DNA of 64,000 bases from Puccinellia tenuiflora. Lineage: Eukaryota; Streptophyta; Magnoliopsida; Poales; Poaceae. The DNA lies in contig QRDG01000473.1 in the NCBI GenBank assembly GCA_012064385.1, forward strand, positions 4,979,066-5,043,065. The letters run 5' to 3'. Position 1 is the stretch's first letter. Every line of letters begins with the position of its first letter. Under the pieces are notes generated by a model that was not told the origin of the DNA, ran no database searches, and worked only from the letters and a program-made list of their open reading frames with translations. This document shows positions 54,953 through 64,000 of the stretch, piece after piece. The translations under genes were made by a program, and so were the position numbers.

Positions 54953-57900
54953 CTATCTAGTGTGTGTCCCTTTCTTCTTCGTGTGTGTCCCTTTCTTCTG
55001 ATTGCGCCGCAACCATGGACAATCTTCATCATTCAACGCGATGGTTGGGTCAGTTTTAACCGTGAAGGGGGGAATTTCATGAAAATTATTGTAATCTTCC
55101 GACATGTCCGTCTTGTCCTCCACTCCTACGATGTTTCTTTTCCTGAAAGAACTATGTGTTGCTTTGGCTCATCGTATGATGTATTCGCTTGCTTATCTTT
55201 TCTTTTTTTCGGTCTGGAAGACATGTCCTTCACATAGAAAACCTGAGCCACGTCATTGGCTAGGACGAATGGTTCGGTGTCGTACCCAAGATTTTTTACA
55301 TCCACCGTAGTCATTCCGTACTTCGGGTCTACATTTACCCCGCCTTCCAGGTTGAACCATTTGCACCTGAACAAAGGTACCTTGAAAGAAGGTCCATAGT
55401 CAAGTTCCCATATCTGCTCTATGTAACCATAATATGTGTCCTTTTTCCCATTGTTGTTTGTTGCATCAAAGCGGACACCACTGTTTTGGTTGGTGCTCTT
55501 TTTATCTTGGTCGGCCGTGTAAAATGTATTCCCATTTATCTCGTACCCTTGAAAAGTCAATATAGTCGACGATGGTGCTATGGCCAACAAGTATAATTGT
55601 TCTTCAACAGTGTTGTCATTAATGAGACGTGTTTGCAACCATCCGCTGAAAGTCTTCATGTGTTCTCTTTCAATCGATTCTCCAGGCTGCTCCGGGCATT
55701 TAGAGCGTAAAATATTCATGTGTTCCTGGATATACGGAGCCACCAAGATGGAATTATGTAGAACTGTGTAGTGTGCTTGATTGAAAGAATCCCAGTCCTT
55801 ACACATTATTGCTTTCTTTCCTAGCGTGCCTATTCCACGCAGTCTCCCCTCATGGCGCGATTGAGGAACACCGATCGGCTTAAGGTCAGGAATAAAGTCA
55901 ACACAAAACTCAATTACCTCCTCTGTTCCATAGCCCTTGGAGATGCTTCCTTCGGGCCTAGCACGGTTATGAACGTATTTCTTTAAGACTCCCATGAACC
56001 TCTCAAAGGGGAACATGTTGTGTAGAAATACAGGACCGAGAACATTAATCTCTTCGACTAGGTGAACTATGAGGTGCGTCATAATATTGAAGAAGGATGG
56101 TGGGAACACCAACTCGAAGCTGACAAGACATTGGACCACCTCCCTCTGTAAACCTGGTAGAGTTAATGGATTGATCACCTTCTGAGAAATTGCATTGAGA
56201 AATGCACATAGCTTCACAATGGGTACTCGAACATTTTCCGGTAGAAGCCCCCTCAATGCAATCGGAAGTAATTGTGTCATAATCACGTGGCAGTCATGAG
56301 ACTTTAGGTTCTGGAACTTTTTCTCTGCCATGTTTATTATTCCCTTTATATTCGACGAGAAACCAGACGGGACCTTGATACTGCTCAGGACTTCAAAAAA
56401 GATCTCCTTCTCTTCTTTGGTAAGAGCGTAGCTGGCAAGACCTTGATACTTATCTGGATTCAGGTGGTCGTCTCGTTCGTGCATACGTTGGTGGTCCTGT
56501 CGTGATTCCGGTGTATCTTTTGTTTTCCCATACACGCCCAAGAAGCTTAGTAGGTTCACGCACAGATTTTTCGTCACGTGCATCACATCGATTGCAGAGC
56601 GAACCTCCAGTATTTTCCAATAGGGTAGCTCCCAAAATATAGAGCACTTCTTCCACATGGGTACGTGTCCATCAGCGTCATTCGAAACAGATAGACTGCC
56701 AGGACCCTTTCCAAAGATTACTTTTAAGTCCTTGACCATGTCATATATAACATCACCATTAGGTAATTTAGGATTCGTCTGATGATTTGGCTCACCTTTG
56801 AAATGCTTGCCTTTCTTTCTTACGGCATGCCCTTTTGTAAGAAATCGCCGATGCCCCAGGTACACATTCTTGTTTCCCATATGTATACTTTCAGTCTCAC
56901 CTAAACAGTGCGTGCATGCATTGTATCCCTTGTTTGACTGTCCTGAAATGTTACTAAGTGCAGGCCAATCATTGATGGTTACAAACAGTAACGCTCGTAG
57001 GTCAAATTCCTTTTGTTCGTGCTCATCCCACGTAGGTACACCTTCGTCACGCCACAACTGTAAAAGTTCTTCAACCAATGGCCTCAGATACACATCAATG
57101 TCGTTGCCCGGTTGCTTCGGGCCTTGGATGAGCACTGGCATCATAATGAACTTCCGCTTCATGCACAACCAAGGAGGAAGGTTATAAATACACAGAGTCA
57201 CAGGCCAGGTGCTATGACTAGAGCTCTGCTCCCCGAAAGGATTAAAGCCATCTGTACTTAGCCCAAATCTTAAGTTCCTTGCGTCAGCTGCAAATTCCGG
57301 GAACTCCCTGTCGATTTTTCTCCACTGCGACCCATCGGCGGGGTGTCTTAACATCAGGTCTTTCAAACGGTCTTCTTTGTGCCATCGTAACAACTTTGCA
57401 TGCTCTTTGTTTTGGAACAAACGTTTCAATCGTGGTATTATAGGAGCATACCACATCACCTTGGCAGGAACCCTCTTCCTAGGGCACGGCTCACCCTCAA
57501 CATTACCAGGGTCATCTCGCCTTATTTTATACCGCGATGCACCGCATACCGGGCATGAATTCAAATTCTCGTACTCCTCACCACGGTAGAGGATGCAGTC
57601 ATTGATGCACGCATGTATCTTCTGCACCTCTAATCCTAGTGGGCAGACAACCTTCTTTGCTTCGTACGTACTGGGGGGCAATACGTTATCTTTTGGAAGC
57701 ATCTTCTTTATTATTTTCAGCAATTTTTCAAATCCCTTGTCAGAAGTACCTTCCTCTGCCTTCCATTGCAGCAATTCCAGCGTGGTACCAAGCTTTTTCT
57801 GGCCATCTTCGCAAGTTGGGTACAACAATTTCTTGTGATCCTCTAACATGCTCTCCAACTTCAACCTCTCGTTTTCAGTTCCGCTGTTTATCTGTGCATC

Positions 57901-58282
57901 AAGAATGGCCCGACCAAAATCATCATCGTGCTCATCAACAATGGGCTCTTCTTCAGCTTCGTCTTCCCCCATTGCAGTATCACCGTCTTCGGTGAACGTA
58001 GGATAGTTGTCATTATCCTCTTCTTCTTCATTTTCTTCCATTATAACCCCTCTTTCTCCGTGCTTGGTCCAACAATTATAACCGGACATGAAACCATGCT
58101 GCAACAGGTGGACGTGAATGGTTTTTGAGGTAGAGTAATCCTGCGTATTCTTGCAGACGCTACATGGACAAGAAATAAAACCATTCGACGGCTTGTTTTT
58201 CTCAGCCACACGGAGAAAATAATGCATGCCATTAATATAGTCGGGAAATCAGTCGGTCACTATACATCCATTGCCGGCTCAT
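54953..58282 (-). pseudogene. CACTA TNP2-type transposase, nearly intact, two frameshifts
   Basis: This is the transposase that cuts at the CACTA termini. The start MSRQWMYSDRLIS (58282) is the classic TNP2 start. One extra base near 58243 shifts into the long frame (58227 to 55126, 1,033 codons). Domains in order are Transpos_assoc (CPCSVCKNTQDY), Transposase_21 (about residues 185-400: CPVCGASRYK, LSTDGFNPFGEQ, WPVTLCIYNLPPW), IDVMHVTKNLCVN, DUF4218 (about 640-780) and DUF4216 (about 935-1000: YYGYIEQIWELDYG). Near 55133 a one-base shift produces an early stop. The proper tail (DMSEDYNNFHEIPPF, NDEDCPWLRRNQKKG) continues to 54953. No intron is seen. Apart from these two shifts the reading frame is complete. 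Confidence 0.9.
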
Positions 58283-58439
58283 CTGCATTATATAAATATA
58301 TCAAAAACTATTGCACTACATCAAGAGTATATAATAGTGACCAAATTAGTTAATACAAGTTCATCACATTAAAACCAAAGTAAAGTAATTGTAATGCATA
58401 GTCCTCATAAAACATACATTAATTGAAACTAACATACAA

Positions 58440-58923
58440 CTATCTAAATAATTTAAATCCAACACCAAATGCGATCAAAATCGCAACTAAGGTAACTACT
58501 GAACCAACAACATAATGGTACCAAGCCTCCTGACTAATGGAATATTTTCTAATCTTTTTAATCTTCAAGCGCATTGCATCCATCTTGATCTCATGGGCAT
58601 GTGCGACGTCGGCAAGCTTGAACTCGTGTTCATCGATGATGTCGGCAAGCTTCAACTCCAATTTCATCTTCTCTTCTAGGCATTGCAGACGAAGATCTTC
58701 ACTTCTTTCCAATTTTGCTTTCAAATCATTGTTTTCTTTTACAAAAAACTCGACAATAGGGTCGGTTGGAATTTCCGGTTCAACTACCTCCTAGATAAAA
58801 GTTTCTATGTCAAGTTGGTAGGTATAGTTGTTTTAAAAACGAAATGAAACAAATAGTTATGAAATATACCACATCCGAATCATAGACCGGACAAGGGCCG
58901 ACGGGGGCGGATATCAAAACCAT
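58440..58923 (-). CDS. CACTA accessory protein: coiled coil with C-terminal membrane anchor
   Basis: Exon 1 is 58923-58870 (MVLISAPVGPCPVYDSDV) and exon 2 is 58790-58440, with GT-AG borders in phase, giving 134 aa. A long charged helix (residues about 30-95, heptad-like, with LKLADIIDEHEFKLADVAHA) is followed by WYHYVVGSVVTLVAILIAFG, a single membrane segment at the extreme C-terminus. The layout is that of a tail-anchored protein. It lies between the element's 5' end and the transposase, in the same orientation. Similar frames occur in other Triticeae CACTA elements to my knowledge, but the function is unknown. It is the only one of the three element genes without a visible lesion. Confidence 0.65.
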
Positions 58924-58929
58924 GACACT

Positions 58930-59415
58930 ATACATATAAAAAAAACATAAGAAAAATATACAAGAAATAAATATGCTTTTAAATCATACATGTCATTTTT
59001 CTTAAAATAGAAGATAAAGAAAAAAAGCTCACCGAGGTGGTGCCGGTGACGGGACGACGCGGGCTATCGACGGCGGTGAGGACGGGACGACACTAAAATC
59101 CACAAATAATAAATTAATTTGAGCTCAAAATGCATATAAAAAATTAAACTCTCTAGCTAGGCATTTCATCAAACACCTTGCTTGCACTACAAACCATAAA
59201 ATGAGCTAAACTAGCAATGAAATGAGCTAAAGTTGCAACTTCGGAGAAAAGGATGATGTTGCTAACCCTTGAATATATGGGGTGCCTTCAATCCTCACAA
59301 ATGGTGAAAAAAAATGGGGATTAACTTGAGTGATGGAGTGGAAATGGAAGAGAAAATGTTGATGAATTCAAGCTAAAAATGGTGGTGGAGCTCGGGTGGA
59401 AGATGATATAGGCAG
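58930..59415. other. CACTA 5' leader region
   Basis: Non-coding sequence between the accessory gene and the right subterminal repeats. A GACGGGACGAC repeat lies at 59045-59090. A promoter for the minus-strand genes is expected here, but no clear TATA box was picked out. Confidence 0.5.
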
Positions 59416-59419
59416 GGAA

Positions 59420-59674
59420 GAGCCTTTGGTCCCGGTTCGTGGCTGGAACCGGGACCAAAGGGTGCCTGCCAGGGGACCCACGGCCGCCGCGGGCACGTGC
59501 GGACCCTTTGGTCCCGGTTCCAGCCACGAACCGGGACCAAAGGTCCCAATTGAACCGGGACCAAAGGTCCCCGGCGCCCCGGCCGATGGAACCGGGACCA
59601 ATGGGGGCATTGGTCCCGGTTATTTAATGTGCCGGGACAAAAGGGCCGAATGGAAGCCCCTTTTTCCACTAGTG
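59420..59674. repeat. Right subterminal repeats of the CACTA
   Basis: Six or more GGTCCCGGTT or AACCGGGACC copies in both orientations form palindromes (for example TTTGGTCCCGGTTCGTGGCT and its complement), ending in TTTTTCCACTAGTG. Confidence 0.9.
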
Positions 59675-59684
59675 ACAACATCAT

Positions 59685-60062
59685 TCACATTACTACGGAA
59701 CCCTTGAGATTTTGTCCTGGGAAGAAATTAGGACCTCTATTGGTGCTGCCTCCTGATCCACTACCTTCACCACGCTGAAACTGCGAGTTTGTTGAACGAA
59801 AATTTTGCCCTCCATACCCTTGAGATCTATCATTACCTTCCCAACGACCAGCAGATCTCTGATTGTTGAAACCAAGGTTGCCACCACCAGGGCCTTGTCC
59901 CCGATCATAACCTCCACCTCGTGCTGCAGCACCGAAAACGAACTGCTGCCGGCCATTGCCTTGGCCATCACCCGATCCACCGTTTCCATGCTGGCCTTCG
60001 CTGAAACGATCACCTCTCCCCGCCATCACGACGGCAGCGTAGGAACGCTGCGTCGCCGCCAA
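59685..60062 (-). pseudogene. Gly-rich N-terminal reading frame, cut off next to CACTA
   Basis: The frame begins MAATQRSYAAVVMAGRGDRF, then becomes Gly/Gln/Asn/Arg-rich (FGAAARGGGYDRGQGPGG, RGEGSGSGGSTNRG) and ends 11 bp before the CACTA target duplication. The composition is like the disordered N-termini of retroelement ORF1/Gag-type nucleic-acid binding proteins in cereals, but no zinc knuckle is reached. It is probably the 5' part of a longer gene lost or separated at the CACTA site. The family assignment is a guess. Confidence 0.45.
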
Positions 60063-61340
60063 CCGAGAAGATGGACTACGTCTGAAGCGTGGACGTAACC
60101 CTAGAATCTTATCTTGCGAAACCTCCCGAGGCCTTGTGCCTCTTACTTTTTGTGGCGATCTTTGGTTGTAGTGGGCCCCAGAACCATGACAACGATGAAA
60201 TCGATGGGCCTATTTTATTTTTTCCCCTATTTTCATTAGTACAAACAGCTTGTGGGCATGGAGCCTCGCAGCGGACCACGTCGGTGCCGGCCAGCAGCGA
60301 GACGAGGAGGGAGCTGATGACCTCCATAACGCCGGAGCAACAGCAGCACGCTCCGGGCCGAGCTGACCGTGGCCAAGATCCGCTCGCCATGATGACAGCC
60401 GGGAACCACATGCGAGTCTTGAAGGTGCTGCTGCCCACTGCAAGCGATCCAGCGACTTAATTGGTTCCGAACGAGCTAGGTAGATACGCATAGAGCTAGT
60501 CAGCTGCTTCTTGCTCGTACGTGCGTGGCTAGAAGCACTAGCCAGCGGAGGATTGATCAGGAAGCTAGTCAGCTAGTTGTTGCTACGTACGCGAGCATCT
60601 CAACTAGCTAGTAGTAGTTGTAATAGATGTCAACATCGGACCTGCCTGCGCCAACATCGTACGACTTATTATTATCATCATTTGACACGACTACTCATAG
60701 GTTTTCTCCACCGTTTGCTAAATATCTATCGGTCGACCCCCCTACTCCTCGTATCTTGGGAATAGCTCGTGTATAAGGTTTGATCTCTCTATCTAATGGT
60801 GGATCAGTGCTATATCTTTCCCTCCTAGGTGAACCCAAAGTTTTGCCCAATCACACGGACATTGTGTAAATTCATCCGTCACGTTAGGGCCCGAGCGTTT
60901 AACCTTATGGAAACGTCTAGTATGTCAGAAGCGTGGAGTCCAGACGATGTCCTCTCCCCTCACGGTACTTCGAATCTCTACGGTCTGCACAACAGGGTGG
61001 TTTGAAGTATTGTCATGGTCTTGGACAAGGATCCTGAACAAAGTGATAGGTTGTCTTATCCTCGGCTCGACCTTTGTTTGGTCAAGTCGTTCCTAGTTTT
61101 TCTCAATGGCTTATGGTCTTGTGCAAAGTTCATATTAGCAACCTTTGGAGAAAACTTGTCTATCGCCTTGAACTATCTTCTGTTCTTCTTGTTGGCATGT
61201 TATGCTGGTTACTTATGCTCTGCAACTAGGAAGACCATCGTGTGATCAGGAAGATCGTGGAACATATGCGTTGTCATGTTCCCTCCTCTCTCTTTCTACT
61301 CTAGAATATCGGGACGAGATTTCTGTAAGGGGGGTAGATT
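60063..61340. other. Unassigned sequence before the LTR-like region
   Basis: 60100-60240 looks like a 5' leader of the Gly-rich frame on the minus strand (CCTAGAATC, GGGGCCCACTAC). 60240-60460 has a plus-strand open frame (TSVPASSETRRELMTSITPE) without known motifs. 61320-61340 has TAAGGGGGGTAGATT, a purine-rich tract as found just before a 3' LTR. Confidence 0.35.
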
Positions 61341-64000
61341 TGTAACAGCCCCGGTTTGGTACCCTAAAATCTGAGCCAGATTTTCTCTTTTTGCTTTGCA
61401 TTGCATCATAGCATCCATTATTAAAGTGCTAAATTTAATCAAAGCAACAAATGGAAAACATTAAAGGGAAGCAAAACCCTTCCCAAATTTCCAAACCAAG
61501 TGCAATTGCTCAAATTGGCAAAACAAAATATCCTTGAGTTTCCATATTTGTCCAGGAAGTTCCAAGAATGCATTTCATAATTATTTCGCAAGGTCAAATT
61601 TTTACCAAACAATTAAATAAATTGGGATTTAAAATTTGAGTTAAACCAATTCTTATGATTGAACCCAAGTTAAACATTCCAAAGTTCCAACTAAAAATAT
61701 GGGGAGCTTCATTATATTATTGGGAGCCTCCATGAATATTCTCACTTATTTTGAAAATGTTTAAATACCCCAACTAAATGGATTTTTGCGCCATTTGTAA
61801 ACCCTATGAACAAATGTGATACAAAACTTTTTATTTTGCCACACCAATTTTTGTGGAGTTTTTACATGTTATGGGAGGCTACATAAATATTTTCATAATT
61901 TTTCAGAATGTTAAGTGGCTCAATTAAATCCCTAAACCCTACTGGTTTTAAATTAAAAAGGAAAAGATTAAAACTCTAATAGGTGGGACCCCCTATCATA
62001 CTCTCTCCCCTCCTTCTTCCTGGCGCCACAGTGGGAACACTGGCGCCATGGCCGCGCTGCGGCGAGGCCTCCTCTGCTCCTCCTCGCGCCGTGGCCCCCC
62101 TGGTGGATAAAGAGCGCCCCGCCGCACCCTGCTCTCTCTCTCCCCCTCATTTCCCCCGTGCCCTAACCCTAACCCTAGCGGCGCCATGGCCGTGACATAG
62201 CTGGAGCCGCCGCCGCATCGCCGTCAACCCCGACCGTCTCAGGCCAAGCTGAAGGCACCAGGAGCTCCGCCGTGATCTCCTCTTCTTCCTCGCCCGCGAA
62301 ATCGAGCCGGGAAGCTCGGGCTCGTCGTCTTCGTCCACTTCTTCCCCGCCTCCGACCGACGACCGCCGGGACGATTGCCGCCGTTGCAGTCCACCTCCGC
62401 CTACGCCGAGCACACTCACGCGTCCAGGGTGAGAGCGCCGTTCGTCTGGACACCTCCGTCCTCCTCCTCCCCCTCTAGATCGTAGGTGCCCTCTTAGCCC
62501 GCCGTCGGCTGCCGCCTGTCGCCGTCCTGCACGTTGATCCGGCGACCGTAACCTGGCGGCGCCACCCGTTACTGACACGCCGTAGTAAGGCATCTCGATT
62601 GCGCCCATTAGCTCGGCCCCCCCTCCGTCGTCGTCCGTGCGCAGCCGTGCCGTCAGTCACCGCGCGCTCGGCGTCGGTCGTGGCATCGTGCCGGGGTCAA
62701 ACCGACCCGTGGGCCGCTGCGCCAACGTGGCCGCTGACGTGGGCCTGGACCCAGCCGTCAGCCTCTGTGGCTAGCTCGGGTCGGGTGAAAAACGGTTCGG
62801 CGAAATTTTAAGAATTTAAATAAAAGACAGGAAATTAATTCAAACTTTGAAATTCAATAACTTTTGAACCACAACTCAGAAAAATGCAAACAATATGTCA
62901 AAATGCTCAGAAAAATGCAAACAATATGTCAAAATGCTCAGAAAAATCATATCTATCTGTTAGTGTCATTTCTATGATCAACTGAAATTATTAAATTGCC
63001 TTTAATTAATAAATACTAAAATGGCAGAATTAAATCATTGTTTAGCAAATTCATAACTTGGAGAATATTTATCCAAAAATTATGAATGAGGTATCAAAAT
63101 GTTCAGTAAACAATGAACTACAAGTTTATGTTATTTGAGAGAGTTGTAGAATTAAATTATGTGCTCCTTATAAATTAATAAAAATGGCAGATTTAAATCA
63201 CATTTTGGGAAATTCATAACTTGATAAATAATGACCCAAAAATTATGTTTAATAGCCCAAAATGATCAGCAACTCAAGGTTTGTTTAGCTATGTTAATAT
63301 CACAGCATGAAACCAATTTTTCCTTTGATGTCATTTTCGAATTGGTTAAAATGATTTAAATTGAATAACTGTTTAAATCACCATTTCTTCATCGTTAATC
63401 GAAAATTGCAAACGAAGTACCAAAATGATCACGAGAACAATACCTATCTAATAATTTCATTTTCATGCATGTAGAACTCATATTTTAGTACTGGACATTT
63501 TGGGTAAATGCTTAATTCGCTAAGTTAAATATGGAGTTATAGCCCGTTAATTGCGATAATTATTTTAGGGGTTCCATTTAACTTGTGGGACATGCCCAAG
63601 ACCATTTCAGTGCATAATTTCACCATATCATCATGAGTGTGCATTGCACCTTTGTATTCGTGTTATTTATTTCGTTTCCTGGTATTGTTTGTGTTCCGGT
63701 AGATTCAGGAGTCGAGGTTCCACCACAATACCTCGACGATCCGCGTGACCAGCACTATCAGCAAGGCAAGAGATAACCTAACCTTCTTGGCATATATCAT
63801 CCTATTGTTTTATACAAATATTTTATCCACCATAATATTGCATTCGATTCCAATGTCAACTTTTGGTCAATGGTAGAGTCTCCTATGAAATGCATGTTCC
63901 CCAAACCAATACATGATTTCCCTCCTATTAACCATAGGTTGATGTGTTGGCCTGAGATACTTTATATCTGTTGTTCATATGCTTAGCTATGCTTAACCAT
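61341..64000 (+). mobile_element. Putative LTR of a retrotransposon, open at window end
   Basis: It starts TGTAACAGCCCCGG directly after a polypurine tract, the usual LTR start in grass Gypsy-type elements. AT-rich sequence, a GC-rich block (62010-62810) and further AT-rich sequence follow, with 26-bp direct repeats at 62880-62945 (AAAATGCAAACAATATGTC). No matching second LTR or end is in the window, so the length and class are not established. Open frames in the GC-rich block occur on both strands and appear non-coding. Confidence 0.4.

Larger units (their letters stand above)
45700..59674 (-). mobile_element. Complete CACTA (En/Spm) transposon, about 14 kb
   Basis: Termini CACTAGTGGAAAA at the left and the exact complement TTTTCCACTAGTG at the right, with ACA on both flanks (45697-45699, 59675-59677). 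Subterminal regions carry inverted GGTCCCGGTT/AACCGGGACC repeats. The genes all lie on the minus strand: the tail-anchored protein, then TNP2 transposase, then the Ulp1-domain protein. Both large genes have single-base frameshifts, so it is probably no longer autonomous. The 51.7-54.9-kb interior contains extra subterminal-type repeats and foldbacks, perhaps from nested or rearranged relatives. Confidence 0.92.

Noticed and set aside
62158..62178. CCCTAACCCTAACCCTAG as an interstitial telomere
   Set aside because: Under three units in a GC-rich leader-like context; such CCCTAA motifs are common in plant 5' leaders and LTRs.

Overview
The window is nuclear DNA of a grass, most likely a Triticeae species (wheat, Aegilops or barley type). 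The evidence is GC-rich F-box genes with GT-AG introns, Stowaway MITEs with CTCCCTCCGTTCC-type ends, CACTA elements carrying many GGTCCCGGTT subterminal repeats, PIF/Harbinger and Helitron elements, and long transposon-filled spacers. The species assignment is inference. I saw no bacterial-type features, tRNA or rRNA.

Regions 1-33 kb. A segment of about 12.4 kb (471-12875) is repeated head to tail (12876-33120), and the copies differ at few positions by eye. Each copy holds, in order, fragments of an unrecognised split gene, a PIF/Harbinger element with a truncated transposase, a 0.36-kb Helitron, a dead LINE whose reverse transcriptase is split by a Mutator-type MITE, an F-box/LRR/FBD gene on the minus strand, and a second F-box gene on the plus strand. 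After duplication the second copy gained a 1.3-kb Helitron (the empty site is preserved in copy 1) and about 6.2 kb of (TA)n-flanked elements inside the F-box intron. The last F-box exon lies beyond the duplication, at 33197-33460.

Regions 33-45.7 kb. A third, older version of the divergent pair follows: FBD-type F-box gene (35963-37553, minus) and plus-strand F-box gene (from 44001). They are separated by a CACTA fragment (40145-43251) that carries a broken 3'-5' exonuclease gene and is bracketed by 345-bp direct repeats. In all three pairs exactly one partner is intact by reading frame: FBD in pairs 1 and 3, the plus-strand F-box in pair 2.

Region 45.7-59.7 kb. A structurally complete CACTA transposon of about 14 kb (CACTAGTGGAAAA ends, ACA target duplication) sits in the last exon of the third F-box gene. 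On its minus strand it encodes a 134-aa coiled-coil/tail-anchored protein, a TNP2-type transposase and a second protein with a proline-rich repeat and a Ulp1-like protease domain. The latter two each carry single-base frameshifts. Between them (52.7-54.9 kb) is a cluster of RNA-like foldbacks, each with a TATAAATA box upstream in the matching orientation, and two versions of one hairpin show compensating base changes. This is the most novel part of the window.

Region 59.7-64 kb. A truncated Gly-rich reading frame, unassigned sequence, and what looks like the start of a long terminal repeat running off the end.
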